A stretch of DNA of 64,000 nt from Temnopleurus reevesii (GCA_036244855.1 BQKZ01000355.1:89148-153147); one strand, 5' to 3'. Counted from the first letter of the stretch, positions 42,113 through 55,257 are shown. The notes: generated from the sequence alone by a model not told the origin. Made by a program: numbers and translations.

Positions 42113-43689
42113 GAGGTTTAATGTCAAATAAAAATAAGATAATTGCACTAAAAGAGATAGATTAACTCGTTAATGCAGCCAGGCTTATATCAGTGTCCAA
42201 TGATTGGTCAGTGTTATCCCGGATTTACGATGATTTTCGCGGCCTGATGGTCCTTGAAAATAGCAAATTAAAAAAATTGTGGGTTTTGGTTAACTTAATC
42301 AATCATTTCTACGACGTGTTAGCAATCTAAATTGGAAGTAATAATATGAAATCTGTCCATATATTCATCTCTGTACCTTTATACTTCTTTGATGTATATG
42401 CAATTGTCGGCGAGAGTGTGATAATTACCAATCAATCATAATAAACTACTTTTTAAAGATCAGCGTTAAAGAAAATTATTTGATCACGGATTCATGATAA
42501 TTCCATGGTTGAGTACAAGATTAACAGTTTTTTTGTAAATGTATTAGGAGCTAAAGAGCACTTTAAACGCGGGTCGTTTTTTTTCTCTCAATAGATAGGA
42601 GCTCGAGAGAGAGGATGGTTAATTACTTTCTTCAGCATGGGTAATTAACTTTGGCACGTTACAACCACTTTAGGATCATGAGCATTTAAAAAATGAATCA
42701 ATAATGATTACATCATATCTAATGTATTTAATGAGCATTGATTTTTTTGTTGGCACTGCAAGAATAAGCCGTGATAATGGCGACTTTTGTTACACCTTTG
42801 TTTGGTTCTGTTTCTGCTTTTTGTGTTTCTTTTCGTATGTAAACGAATTTCATATAAATAAAAAAAAATCTCAATGACATTATGTAAATTCATTTCAATG
42901 TAATCTCTTTTTTATTACTATTCTTTGACTGTTTTTTATATTCTGATTAATGATATGGTTTATTTTTCTTTCTTTGATTTTTTTGTTGCTAATCCAGTAC
43001 AATCTTCAAACGTTCCATCAACTTATGATGGAATTGCAAACTTCAACCACGTGTTGGGCATTTTCAACCAATAATTGCGAGGAAAGTATGTTGCTAAATG
43101 CTGGGCAAACTGTAGCAAAAAGATGTAAGAGTTTAGGGTGGGTTCCATTGAAGGATATCGTGATCGAAACTTTTATTAATTGAAAATTCTTAATTTTTGA
43201 AAGGATTACCAGAGAATGCTCAAACCACGGACCCTTTGATTCATTTATTAATTTATTGAAAGCTGCCTTAAACGACGCTAGACCAGGGAGTCACAACTCC
43301 CTGGCTAGACCAATCAACATTTGCTCCGTTGCATGAAATTCGCCATTTTAATCAGTATGACAGCAGCCAATGACCATAAACAATTCAACAGAAGCTATGC
43401 TGAATGATATTAACGCTATCTTGACATTTGGAGTGTATTTATTAATGCCCCTGGCCTCTTTATATGACAAAAATGAATGATTGAGTTTTCATGAAAGATG
43501 TGTGTTTTATACTCAAAATCCCTGCATTATAATTTCCATCGTAGAAATCACCAATAAGTGTATGTAATTACATCTGTCTGCTTTATCAAGTGCTAGACAA
43601 ACAAAGACCTCAGGAGGCAATTGTTATCTTATTATTTATTGTGAATGCACCACACCCCCTTTCTACAATTTTGACTAATATTTGTTAGT
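42113..43689. other. No gene recognised; one short hairpin
   Basis: AT-rich intergenic sequence. A hairpin at 43277-43310 pairs CCAGGGAGT with ACTCCCTGG around a CACA loop, extended by CTAG on both sides. Confidence 0.45.
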
Positions 43690-44027
43690 GTCCCAGTCAC
43701 ATAGAAGTCCCGACTGAACACGATTAAACTCGACTCTTTGGTAGGAGGCAATTGACTTCTATGTGATTGGGGCCTACATAGAGCCCCGATTCAACACGAC
43801 TCAACACAATTCTTTGTCATTGTTTACCCAGTAGAGTCCTGGGCAAAGAGCAGTGTTGAGTCGTGTTGAATCGGGCCTTCTATATATGACGACTGAGGTC
43901 TTATGCCCCATTCACATAGGGCCCCCGAAATCAACACAATTCAACACGACTCTTTGTTCGGAGGCAGCTAACTGTGAACCGACCAAAGAGTCGTGTTGCT
44001 TCCGGACTTCTATGTGACTATATGGGC
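43690..44027. mobile_element. Cluster of three CACATAGAAGCCC-family MITEs
   Basis: Three palindromic copies stand head to tail (43690-43773, 43774-43886, 43903-44027). Each has GATTCAACACGACTC-type text, CTTTGT and its complement, and ends close to CACATAG. The first copy has lost part of one arm. Clustering suggests insertion into one another or local duplication. Confidence 0.75.
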
Positions 44028-44825
44028 TTCGGAACGAAAGTAGATTATCGTTGGATTCGGGAAATCGAACACATTTCGCTGTTATTCAGAAAGTCGCTTC
44101 TAATATTCGGCAATGTCGTAGGCCTGTGTTGGGTCTCATTATATAAATTGTCATGAATTATGACTTAACTCATAGATTGCTCCGGGTCACAGAGAGAACT
44201 TGAAACTGCCATACCCAAAATCTGTATGCATGACAAAAAGCGACATATTGTGCATGAACCATTTTTTCAAACATCCATTTGATATCAGTTGTCAATAGTC
44301 ATTCATGACTCTGGGCTGAAAAAAATCTTCCAAACTTCTGTAGCATTATACAATGGACTGATATATTCAGGCATTTGTTGAATTCTCCCTTAGCTCATTA
44401 TTGATACACACATAGCTTTAGTAGAGGGCTTTGATTTTCACTTTGATTTGACTCCTAATAACATATTCAAAGCATTGTTTTAGGAGAGATCATTGACTAA
44501 AAAATTGTAATACGTATTGCCAAAATAATGTACTGTATTTGAATTGAAGTTGTGTGAATTCCAGCATCATTCCACTAATGTTAACATAACAAATAAAGGT
44601 CAAAGTAAACTACGTTTTGTGGGGGAATTTATTGCATCAAGAAAATTGTTCAGCAGTTTAAGCATTAAACGCGTGAGTTGCAAATATTGTATTTCGCATG
44701 ACGTAACGTGAGTAAGGAATTGTCGGGAGCCTGTTAGCAACACCATTCAGGGGGCAGAGTCACTGCACTATGATCGGTCTCTGAATCCGCCTGTGGTCTT
44801 CGATGCTAAATTTCCACTGGTACTA
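44028..44825. other. No feature recognised
   Basis: AT-rich intergenic sequence with no exon, RNA gene or shared repeat seen. Confidence 0.4.
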
Positions 44826-44958
44826 AAGCCCTGGTCACATATAGGACCCCGGAGGCAACACGATTCACCCCGACTCGTTGTTAATTCACAGTTAACTGCC
44901 TCAGGATAACAAGTCGGGGTGAATCGTGTTGCTTTCGGGGTCCTATGTGACCGGGGCA
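44826..44958. mobile_element. MITE, CACATAGAAGCCC family, well-preserved copy
   Basis: Near-perfect palindrome: TAAAGCCCTGGTCACATATA and AGGACCCCGGAGGCAACACG return inverted at the right end (GGGTCCTATGTGACCGGGGC). Very similar to the copy at 55993-56128. Confidence 0.8.
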
Positions 44959-45159
44959 TAAGGAATTAATTCCCTTGAATGTCCACTTAACGAGTTTTTA
45001 GTTTGTTTGATTGACTGTGGATGAATAGCATCTAGTCAGTTATATGTTTTTAGAATGGCCCCTGCACATAGAAGAAATTGTAAACAAAGTTTTGATTATC
45101 TTGACCAATTGAGCATTGTTTTTTTTTCTTGTCGAAAACGTGGATTTAAATCCATACAA

Positions 45160-45227
45160 GTAGTATGCTATCATTATTATTATTACTATTATTATTATTA
45201 TCATTATTATTATTATCATTATTATTA

Positions 45228-45276
<49 letters not shown>

Positions 45277-45395
45277 CATTATTATTATTATCATTATTAT
45301 TATTATTATTATCATTATCATTAGTATTATTACTATTATTAGTAGTATTATTGTTAGTATTATTACTAATAGCATTATCATTATTACCAATTGAA
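45160..45395. repeat. (ATT)n microsatellite
   Basis: About 220 bp of ATT/ATC triplets. Open frames on both strands are repeat artefacts. Confidence 0.9.
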
Positions 45396-45542
45396 AGTAG
45401 AAACGAAGGTCACGCTGGGAATATCTACATCAATGAATGACATACCACAACTACGTATTTAATTGTTCAGCTGGATTAGTAAACAAAGATTGGATAATGG
45501 AGCTGACATACATTTGCACTTATTACAAATGAAGGTTAAGTA

Positions 45543-45779
45543 CAATAGGTAGGTTTACTTTTAAATGGAAATGTATGCGTTCACTTCACCTACAGGTTGT
45601 TCTTGACAATCAGAAAGCATGTCCCATGCTTCCCCAACATAGCAAAAAAAAGATAATGTATGCAAAAATGGTAACCAAGTAACGCAGTTCAATTATTACA
45701 GTTTAAGGAATACCACGTAACTAATTTTGTCGTTAAGAAACGTGCACAAACTTGGATCTTTTAGTAAACAGGCCTATTG
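45543..45779. mobile_element. MITE-like element, CAATAGG ends, copy 1
   Basis: Ends CAATAGGTAGGTTTACTT and AGTAAACAGGCCTATTG. The body has GGTTGTTCTTGACAA and TAATGTATGCAAAAATGG, shared with 46553-46779 and 63780-63970. Confidence 0.65.
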
Positions 45780-45938
45780 AATTTTGTATCGACAGGATTT
45801 TTATTAATATCACTTTATTATGATTGAAATCTCATGTTTGATAGATCATTTTGAAAATCGATCTTGCAGATGTGACTGCCCTATTAACGCTCTGCATAAG
45901 TTGGCTATGAACGCAATGGTATGAGTTGGCCTTATAGA

Positions 45939-46186
45939 GGGCGACTCACACCTTTGCGTTCTTACCCTGCGTCGGCCCAGCATTTTTTCTACATTAAAAC
46001 GCTCTCTTGACGCACAAAGACTAGACGCATGTGTCATACGGTAGAATGACGTTCGGCTCCTTCAGCGCTAGCGGAACGTCAGTCCTTCGTCTGGTCCGAG
46101 TATACTGCGCGCTCGGGGAGCGTTTTTAATTAAAAAAAAAACGCTGGGCAGACGCAGGCTATAAACACAAAGATGTGACTCGCCCT
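45939..46186. mobile_element. MITE, CACACCTTTGCGTT family, long copy
   Basis: Ends GGGCGACTCACACCTTTGCG and its complement (AAAGATGTGACTCGCCC); internal CGGCCCAGCATTTTTT, AAAACGCTC, and CGGAACGTCAG mirror each other. This is the best-defined termini of the family. Confidence 0.78.
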
Positions 46187-46552
46187 TAAGATGGATGATA
46201 CAATGTATATGTAAACATATGAGGGTAGGCCTATCATCTTTCAGTTTGATATTTACACTGATTGCAAGGTGAATGGAAAAAGGTACACCGATATCTTATG
46301 CACCGATACGCATGATAATATTGACCCTTACTCGTGATAATGCATAGAAGAAAGTACAACGTAGATTGTAGGACCAGTGAAGTTATACATGTACTTATCG
46401 ACAATGAATTGCTTTTAACACATGCAGGGCTATTTCACCAAGATATCAAAGACTTTCAAGATAAGAAAGACTATAAGAACGACAGGTATCCGTTCCTGTG
46501 CGCAATGATTCATTGATACCAATCTGGTGAAACACTGCCCAGAGCATTATAT

Positions 46553-46779
46553 CAATAGGCGGTTTATTAATAGATGCACATTTTATCCATACATCTAACA
46601 CAAAGGTTGTTCTTGACAACCCGAAAGCTTGCCCGAGGCTTGCCCGTCATAGCAACAAGTAATGTATGCAAACTGGATTCCAAGTATTGTAGCCTTATCG
46701 TTATCAACCGGTCTATGGAATACCGCGTAACGACGTTAAACGCACATAAATTTGAATATATAAGTAAACCCGCCTATTA
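46553..46779. mobile_element. MITE-like element, CAATAGG ends, copy 2
   Basis: Ends CAATAGGCGGTTTATTAATA and AAGTAAACCCGCCTATT. The body has GGTTGTTCTTGACAACCCG, AGCTTGCCCGAGGCTTGCCC and AGTAATGTATGCAAACTGG. Confidence 0.65.
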
Positions 46780-46894
46780 CTGTAGCAAGGTCTGATACTG
46801 ATCTGAATAGTGTGTACATATTCGGAAAATTACAAATGTTTAGGTACCCCCAAAACTAGAAGTGGCTGAAGGAAAACATACAAGTTTTCCAGGC

Positions 46895-47340
46895 TAAATA
46901 AAATATTCTAGCCTTGAGCACTAAATCTCTGTGGATTTGGTGCTTTATAAGTCATATGTATCATTGTTATTATTATTATTATTTTTATTATCATTGCCTT
47001 AGCACATTATAGGAAACGTAATAAATAGTTCCAAAAGGGGACTACAGAGGAGGATAAGGAGAAAACAAATGGGGGAGGAGTAAGAAGAAGGACGGAGAAG
47101 AAGAAGAAGATGATGATGATGATGATGAAGAAGACGAAGAAGATGAAGATGAAGATGAAGATGAAGATGAAGATGAAGATGAAGATGAAGATGAAGAAAA
47201 AGAATAAGAAGAGGAAAGAGGAAGAAGAAGATGAAGAATGAGAAAAGGAAGAAGAAGAAGAAGGTGGTGAAGAGGAAGAACTTGGAGAAGCACGGAACCG
47301 GGGGGGGGGGGGGGGGGGGGGAAAAAAAATTGACAAAAAA
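46895..47340. repeat. SINE-like end, purine triplet repeats and G-run
   Basis: A GGTGCTTTATAAGT motif with (ATT)n at 46935-46990 is a SINE-type end. A GAA/GAT/AAG repeat (47090-47280) follows, then a 21-base G-run and an A-rich run. Open frames here are repeat artefacts. Confidence 0.75.
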
Positions 47341-48469
47341 AAACAAAAAAAAAGGCGCTGCAAGCTTAAAGTCCATGGATGACGAATATTTTAAATTTAC
47401 TTTAATATACAAGATCAATATTTCCGAATAAACATTGAGAATGAACATGGATACGTCGCAGAATTTAGAGTCAGCTTTCTTAAATCTGCCATAAGTTTAT
47501 GATTATTTCCTCATGAAATTTTTGAGAAAGTTAAAATTAAGACTTACCAAATTGACGCTCAGATATTCGTTCGTTCAACTGATACATAGTTCATCACTTT
47601 ACGTCACGTATGATTCTGACAACTCCACATAATCATGAATTGTTTAGTCCCATTTAATTCCTTTAAGTGCCGAGAAAATTGAACCTTAAAAGCGTTCTAG
47701 ACAGAGATACATATTAGGATTATGCGTGGTCACTCCTAAATTGCAAACAACGAATGTCGTTGTAATATGTTTGTACAGTCAGACCAAATTCAAACAAATC
47801 TTTATACGTTCGTGATTGAAGCTGATCACAGAAAAGTAATGAAGATTTTGAGTTCATGATTCTTCAGATTAGAGAAAAAAAAGGCGTAATATTAAGTCAT
47901 GTTTGCTGTGCCGGGGTATCATCATGATATGAATGCGGTAGCAAGGGCAAACAATTGTTACATAATACTATATATTTACTTTATCCATTGCTTTAGAGGT
48001 GAAAAGAATTCAACTTCAGATGCTAATTATATTCAGAAAAATAATTACTGGCTTTAGCGGTCTAGACTTCATCCAAAATATTTTGTGTTTTGAGCATTAC
48101 AATTTATGTGGAACGCATTTGACGTTGAAGTTATTTTGACGAAATTAAATGATAAAATTTGATCAAGCAAAATGCTCGATTGCCCAGGGAAACGTATAAA
48201 ACTTGTTGATAGAAGGCTTGTTTCTCCTCCGTATGAAGAAATGAGTGGGGGAGCGAACAAAGTAGAACATTTTCCGACAGGTACAAAAATAAAGGTTGTA
48301 TGTTTCATGTATTCTACCGGCGAGCTGGCGCCCCCCCCCCTAAAAAAAAATCGCCCTCACTTTTCTTTCATCACCTTTTCTCCTAGTTCTTACAATGTCC
48401 TTACAATGTTCTGAATGTACTAATATGATTTGAACAAAAGAGTATCTATATCATGTTTATGAAGTAATA
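47341..48469. other. No convincing gene
   Basis: AT-rich sequence. A plus-strand stretch at about 48190-48280 is flanked by plausible splice sites (TTGCCCAG and CGACAG/GTACAA) and reads weakly like part of a sushi domain. Without its cysteine partners I do not call it. Confidence 0.3.
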
Positions 48470-48620
48470 ATAATAAACATAAGAATGGCATCATCGATAA
48501 TAATAATACTAATACTAATACTACTAATAATAATACTAAGAATAAAAATACTAACAAAAGTAATAGTAATGATGATGATGATAATGATAATAATAATGAT
48601 ACCGTAACAATAATGGTAGC
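48470..48620. repeat. AAT/ACT/GAT microsatellite
   Basis: About 150 bp of mixed ATA, ACT and GAT triplets with no coding meaning. Confidence 0.8.
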
Positions 48621-48844
48621 AATAAAACAATCAAATCTGTCGTGTACACAATTCCGTATAAAGTTAAAGAATATTTAGAGTGTATGTTTCTTTTTTATTT
48701 CAAATATCATATTAGATAAAGGTCAGTTTGAACAGCCACTTTGGAACGTTAAACATATAACATTTTTAGCGTTTTGGAACCCTTTTTTTTATTAAAAATA
48801 ATTCGACAGCATCTGTATTTGATCATTGGCCATTTGAAAGATGC

Positions 48845-49030
48845 TCCGCAGACTCAAATCAGGACGTCTAGCTTATTCTTATGACCTGCGAATCGCAAGC
48901 GCGAGCCGGAGGCCTTAAATATCGGTCAAGTGTTTTCCCTCCGTATAGTTTTGCATTCACGGAGCGTCGTTCACTTTTGAACGCTGATCATCGGGGGTTG
49001 GCTATAAACGTATAAAGCTGTGATTAGGCC
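48845..49030. mobile_element. Decayed MITE, CACACCTTTGCGTT family
   Basis: Retains GATGCTCCGCAGAC, CACGGAGCGT and GGCTATAAACGTATAAAGCT near the right end, like the end of the copy at 45939-46186. The arms are badly eroded. Confidence 0.4.
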
Positions 49031-51690
49031 TTTTGATAAATGCATGCATTTTTTTTAAATTCTAGCTTCATCCCAAATGATGTGTCATTACATTCAGCTG
49101 ATGAATAGATGCTGACCACATGGATGTAAGCGGATTACCTTTCTTCTTTATTTCAGCATGATTTTGGACTGGTTACCATAGCAACAGAAAAACTCTTATA
49201 TTTTTAGAATTTAGATCACTGCAGTAGAAGGGTCAAGGCCTGCACTTATTCTGTAATATTTACACGTCAATTGAATGACAATTAAGAATGGCGCTGCCCA
49301 GTGTTTACCACTGCGGTCCTGAATGTTTGATTTAGTAGCTTGGCTGATCAAATATCTGGTTTGTTCGGTTTTAAAGTACCACTGTGAGCAGAAGGAACAA
49401 AGGCCTGGGACAAAATAATCATCCTCAGTGGACACATAGAAATTATCATCCCTTTCATTCTGTGGAAAAAATGTTGAACAAGAATCGCACCTGGGACTTT
49501 ATCTTGTGAACATGAAGCTATATATAGTGAAGGCTTGTAGGAAAATTGTTACTTTGTCCTAGTTCTCCGCCAATTCTGCTCACAGTGTTTTATAGTGAAG
49601 CTTGCATGGGTTATATATTTTACAGAAGGATGAGTAAAATTTACTCGTTTGGTAAAAAATGAAAATGTATGATGAGGATGTAAAATTGTGCACAATACTG
49701 GGTGAAATGCATTATATTTACACGATATTACCCACATCTTCAATAGGTGACAACTTTGGGATTAATGTTAATTCTGTATAACTTTCGATACCGATCTGCT
49801 ATATGACATCATCAATAATTAGGGATCGTGAATTTGGTGGACCGAGCCACGACCATGACTACTGCACATTTTGACAGCTTATAGCATAAAGCATGGCGAT
49901 CAAAATTAAAATGAAGCAAGTTCAATTGAACAGTTTGGAGTAAAATCATTACATCCTCAAAAGGCAAATGTAAAAGTGACATTTCACAAGGTTGCATGAG
50001 TAACAAATTAAGGTGATAAATTTACACTAAATATGCAGGATTCAATTCTTGAAGGGTAAGATCTATTATGTGTGAAATGTATCAGCTAGAAGCTCCTTTT
50101 CTGTGAGGTCGTCAACTATATAAAAGCAAAAAAAAAAAATAAGTACAAAACATAATAATGGAAACTTCAAGCAAGAAAACAATAAAAGATACCAAAATGA
50201 AATGTGAAACTACAATTTTAAAACGTTGTGACTCCTCCAACTTGTCAAAGTTAACTTAACATTTGAGTATTGGGGGTAATCATGGTAATAGGCGCAAAAA
50301 AGTTTCATCCTACGTATTCGGCCTGCACCCGGCATAAAAACGGTGTCAGACAAACCCGTCGGTTCTGAGTGTCCCACTCGTCATTCTAGACGCATTCACG
50401 CACTACATGTTGCATACTTTTAAAATGAATATGAATATTGTACATTGCCGAAAAGTCTACTTACTTTTGGTACATTCGATTTATGATCCAAGCATTCCTA
50501 AACCTCGATGAGAAATCATCTGTTCTGGAACATTTGGGCGCACTTTTGTTTATCTTGAACATGCATTCAGTTGATGCTGGTCAGTCTTTCCTGCTTGTAT
50601 TCCTGCTCTAGTTCCAGTTAACCAATGGCTACTTTGACCTCAACCGATTACTTTTCAGAAAATCACATTTTCTGCCCATTACGTCCTGATAATCCATAGA
50701 AATCCATAAAACACGACTTCGCCATGGTTTCCAATTAACGATATCACCCGTATTTTGCGAGATGAATTAAAAAGCAAAGTGCTTGCTCGCAGTTTAATTC
50801 GCTGTGATTAATAAACGAAATTTCTCAAAAATAATACAACCGCGGCCTCAAAAGGCAACGTGGGATATGATGACCAACAAAAAAAAACTTCCTATTTTTG
50901 TTTTCATGCTCAACTGACCAATTTGCTTTGTTTACCTACTACAATACAAGTATATAAAATTTGCGGTGAGTTGTGAAATTGAATTGTGATCATCAAGTAT
51001 TATTGTGAAGCTATGAAGTTTGGGTGTGCGTTATTATGTATGCCATTCGTTGATATCAAAATGACAAATTGAATGAAAATACGAATGGTTCGTAATCTTA
51101 TATGTTGTCATGTGATTTCTGCTGGTCTTCAGGTCTTCGTTAATGTTCGCTATCTGTATTTAGTGTGTAATATTTACAAGGCCCCAGATTTTACAGTATT
51201 GCTCACTGATGGGACTTCCCTACCATGCCTGCGGTATTAAAAATGTAATAAAGAATATGAGAATGAACAAAATAAGATATTACGCGACAAACGTCTAAAA
51301 ACCCATTCTATGGGAGTCAATAGATTCATATTCAGAATCCTTCCTTGTTTTAGTCAATTTAACTTAAAAAAAAAAAGAAAGACGACACTCAATCGATCCC
51401 ACAATAAAATTCATCCGTGTTTCCTTTTTTTTTGACCCAAAGTTGATGCAATTCAAATGCAAATGGACCTAGGTATAGGCGGAAAAGTGAGCATTTACAT
51501 GTATATTCCTGTGCTTTTCGATATTGTCATAATTTATTATAATTCTTGTGATGTGAAAAACACTCTGAATCCTGAGCTATCTATACTTTGCAAAGTTTAT
51601 CAGCGAGTTTGAAGGTACGAAAGAAAGAAGAAGAGTGTGCTAGCAATGTGTCACACCAATGACTTTGTCCTTCGCAGTTGTGGTTTTGAA
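49031..51690. other. No feature recognised
   Basis: About 2.6 kb of AT-rich non-coding sequence. I see no exon pair, no RNA gene and none of the repeat families listed elsewhere. Confidence 0.4.
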
Positions 51691-51698
51691 TGGTATGC

Positions 51699-51741
<43 letters not shown>

Positions 51742-51963
51742 NNNNNNNNNNNNNNNNNNNNNNNNNNNNNNNNNNNNNNNNNNNNNNNNNNNNNNNNNNN
51801 NNNNNNNNNNNNNNNNNNNNNNNNNNNNNNNNNNNNNNNNNNNNNNNNNNNNNNNNNNNNNNNNNNNNNNNNNNNNNNNNNNNNNNNNNNNNNNNNNNNN
51901 NNNNNNNNNNNNNNNNNNNNNNNNNNNNNNNNNNNNNNNNNNNNNNNNNNNNNNNNNNNNNNN
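51699..51963. other. (GA)n repeat and 222-N assembly gap
   Basis: A (GA)n run leads into N at 51742-51963; a G-rich run follows. The gap sits in low-complexity DNA. Confidence 0.95.
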
Positions 51964-52872
51964 GGGGGAGAGGGGGGGGGGAGGGGTCAATCACAAACAA
52001 AATTTGTCGGTCAATCACAATATTATATGTTTATTATGATAGACGTTTCTCGGAGATAATCATGAAAATCTGACTAATCTATAAAATGAAATATCACCTG
52101 CCGCTGCAATGTGAAAGAATTAAAAAGATTGAATAGATTAAATGATTCAGCTAATTTCAAGAATGAGTTCAATTTAATGTCATACGTTATATATTATGCT
52201 ATTATGCATACCTTTTATGTTTGTACTGAGTATTTCTTTCATCATTTGTCTTTTGTACATTTCGTTTTATTGTTTGGTAATGGTAACCATTCTTTAATAT
52301 ATATTTTCTACTTTTTAATACAATTTTGTCCTGACTCCTATGCATGTAAAAGTTCAATTTGAAATTAAATTCCACTTTGACCTATGCACGAAAGAGTATA
52401 AAGTTCCCTAAGCTCAGATAATGTGTCTGATAAAAAATAGTATTTTGTCTGATCATGTCATATCCTACTTCGTAAAGTCTCAATTTCTCTCGCAAGTATA
52501 CTGTGATGGATTTAAAAAAAAGAAATTGTCTACTTTCATGAGCAATGGTGTCTTCATAAAACGTTGAAGGCGGCAAAAACGGACAACGTAGCCGACTAGC
52601 CGACATCCAATCAAAAGCCAATATAATGTTTAAAATAAATAGCAAGTTCATGGAGTAGACCTGTACACACATGCCTAATCAAAGTTTATTCGTAGTAGAT
52701 TAAGGCATGTTCAAAGGTTGCTCATTAACGCGGTGATTTCCCGGTTGAATCAAAACAATGTTTGTTTCGATTTGCCCAATGCCTAGACGTGTATCAATTT
52801 GATCATTAACACCTCTGTACCGTTCTTGGTATAGTTATGTTGTGATAGAGACCATTCTACAGGACAATAACA
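51964..52872. other. Upstream region of the acyl-CoA synthetase gene
   Basis: Non-coding sequence that should hold the promoter and 5' untranslated region of the gene starting at 52873. I cannot point to a core promoter. The start codon context, ACAATGTCT, is acceptable. Confidence 0.4.
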
Positions 52873-53494
52873 ATGTCTTCTACAACACCTTTAGCAGGGT
52901 TCGGTAGATCTGCTTTTCTCTCAGCATGCCTTTCAATAATCCTGGGATATTGCTGGATCAAATCGAACAAAAATCCCGAAGATGCTTTTGGAGACCCAAG
53001 TTTCACACGGCAGGACGCTGGGGACCTATTGCTGATTAGTGCTTCTGTAACTCTAGTAGCGTGCTACGCATGGCTCCGGGTCTACTACCCTATCTGGTGG
53101 AGCGACCTGCTCTACTTCCAGAAGCTCGTCCGATGGGATATCTCCATCAAACAGAAGATGAGATCGGGGATGACTATCCTGGATGTCTTCGATCGCTTTG
53201 TCTACACGCAGCCCGACCACCCCTGTATCTTCTACGAGGACGAGGTTTACTCCTACGCCGAGGTAGACGGGCACGCGAACCAGGTTGCCCGCTGGGTCAT
53301 AGACGCTGACCCAAGTCTCCAGAAGGGAGACGCCATCGGGATACTGCTTTATAATGGTCCAACGTATGCGTGGACGTGTATGGGGTTGATGAAAGCGGGC
53401 ATTGTGGCGAGCCTTCTTAACACTAACCTCAAACCAGGAGCAATACTGCATTGCTTGAAGATTAGTGAAGCGAGGAAACTCATCTTTGGTGCTG
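52873..53494 (+). CDS. slc27a: SLC27A exon 1 (membrane segments, start of AMP-binding domain)
   Basis: Residues 1-207. The Met is the first in the frame and follows an A-rich leader. Two hydrophobic segments lie at about residues 12-29 (AFLSACLSIILGYCWI) and 52-70 (LLLISASVTLVACYAWL), matching the membrane-anchored N-terminus of FATP proteins. The AMP-binding domain then begins (DHPCIFYEDEVYSYAEVD, and GILLYNGPTYAWTCMGLMKA). The donor GCTG/GTAAAA leaves in phase 1 and runs into an A-run; the sequence past it is intron. Confidence 0.93.
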
Positions 53495-53964
53495 GTAAAA
53501 AAAAAAAAACAAGTTGATTTCCCTACCCCCAGGACAATTGACCTAAAAGTGGAAACCAGAGAGGGATGGTGGGATGGGGTATATCATTGGGATTATTGAA
53601 TTGTCTTATTAAATGAATATGTTTTTAATGTTGTAGTCTCCTAATTGCTGAGGTTTTTGTCGCATGCGTTAACATGGTTAATGTACTTTTTACCATGCAG
53701 GACTCCTCGTGATATATATCACGTCTTTTAAGAATATCCGGCTTTTATTGGTCAATGAATAATAGATAAATATCGGGTCCCAAAATGTGAATCGGTCAAA
53801 AATCCACGGCCTCCCATTGATGAGACAAACGTTGAGCTATATACGTATGCCAAGTATTGCCTACAGGCTGATCCCATCTGTAAATGATAAATTCGTACTA
53901 TTAACTACAAAGTAATGTTTTGTTTAACCGATGAGTTTGTAGAATTTAGATTGAGAAAATAATC

Positions 53965-54115
53965 AATACTGTGCTGCACTCAACCCAGGTGAGGTGAATG
54001 GGTACATGGCGGGAATATATATTCCTTTAAATGCAAAGTGCGCTGGTGGCTGCCTTGAGCACTCAGCAATGAGAGTGGATACGTGCGCTATATAAATTGC
54101 ATATACCATAACTAT
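53965..54115 (+). mobile_element. Truncated SINE, family 1, in SLC27A intron 1
   Basis: Retains CTGTGCTGCACTCAACCCAG, GCAAAGTGCGCTGGTGGCTG and GAGTGGATACGTGCGCTAT with a weak ATT tail. The tRNA head and a middle segment are missing. Confidence 0.75.
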
Positions 54116-54169
54116 TATTATAAATAAATTGTGTTTCATATATTTTCTATTCTACCATTGAATCAAAAG

Positions 54170-54379
54170 AACTCTGGCCCGTGGTCAAAGACATCCTTCC
54201 CGACCTCGATGACCTTAACATCGAAGCTTGGATGATCACCGATTCCAAGATGGCGGCTCCCGTCGTCCCCTACGAGGTGGTTACCATGGATACCACCAAG
54301 CTCTCAAGTCAGCCGTACGCAAGAGATGCTCATAAACTCACGGATATGGCCATCTATATATTTACATCGGGCACAACAG
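54170..54379 (+). CDS. slc27a: SLC27A exon 2 (ATP-binding P-loop region)
   Basis: Residues 208-277. Encodes ELWPVVKDILPDLDDLNIEA and ends MAIYIFTSGTTG, the start of the AMP signature T-S-G-T-T-G that binds the ATP phosphates. The acceptor CAAAAG/AA and donor ACAG/GTATAG keep frame on both sides. Confidence 0.93.
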
Positions 54380-55024
54380 GTATAGAGATTGAGTCACACA
54401 TTTGAGTAAAAGCCAAAACACTCCCATCATAAGTTAAATAATTGTTACTGTCCATCGTAAGATAAGTCGTAAGACATTTGACTCGATAGCCAACGTATAG
54501 CGTTAATCTAATTAATGTGAATGTCCCTAAGTGCAGGAGGCACGTTTGTCTCACAATTCCATGTAGGAATTTCGCCGAGCGCAAGACGATCGTATTCAAC
54601 AATCTAGTGATAAAAAGTACTGTAAATATGAAGTGAGAATTTGATATCTACAGTAGATGGCTACTGAAGATGAAGATAAATGATTTTCTTTAATTTAAAG
54701 TGTTTGTTTGTGTTTATACTATAGGTAATATAGTAATATTAGTAATATTAATATTAATTATCATTACTTTAATACATAATGAAATAACTTTTCTTGCATG
54801 ACAAAATTAATTCTTCGTAAATATTTCTAGCTTATGAATTTTAAGTCGTATAAAAAGTTTAAGTCAATATCCATTTTAAGTCAAATGAAGAGACAAAGTG
54901 TGTGTCAAAATGTATGAATATCATCATCTTCACTATAATGTGCTTGTATTTTGTTTTAATTTGTCCTTTTTGTTCACCTTTCCCTCCACCTGACGCTATC
55001 ATCTTCCCGATTGACAATAATTAG

Positions 55025-55183
55025 GAATGCCGAAGCCAGTGAACGTTCTTCATCGGAAGATAATCCGGGCGACGTATCTTCATTTCTTCTCCCATCTCAC
55101 ACCAGATGATGTGTACTACATCGCTCTACCAATGTACCACTCCGCAGCTCTCCTACAGGGGCTCTTCTCAATTTGGTATCACG
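55025..55183 (+). CDS. slc27a: SLC27A exon 3
   Basis: Residues 278-330. Completes the P-loop (TSGTTGMPKP with exon 2), then NVLHRKIIRATYLHF and the conserved ALPMYHSAALLQGL, the FATP form of the second AMP-binding motif. The donor CACG/GTAGGT leaves phase 1. Two decayed copies lie in the intron that follows. Confidence 0.93.
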
Positions 55184-55257
55184 GTAGGTTTTTGCAAAAA
55201 GATTATTTAATATAAGTTGTCGATCATACGATAAACTGCCATCTTGCACGTTGGTCA

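Noticed and set aside
48172..48414. A possible sushi-domain exon
   Set aside because: Plausible splice sites but only one cysteine pair position, no neighbouring exons and weak similarity from memory.
53052..53451. Open frames antisense to or out of frame with SLC27A exon 1
   Set aside because: Shadow frames of a confirmed coding exon.
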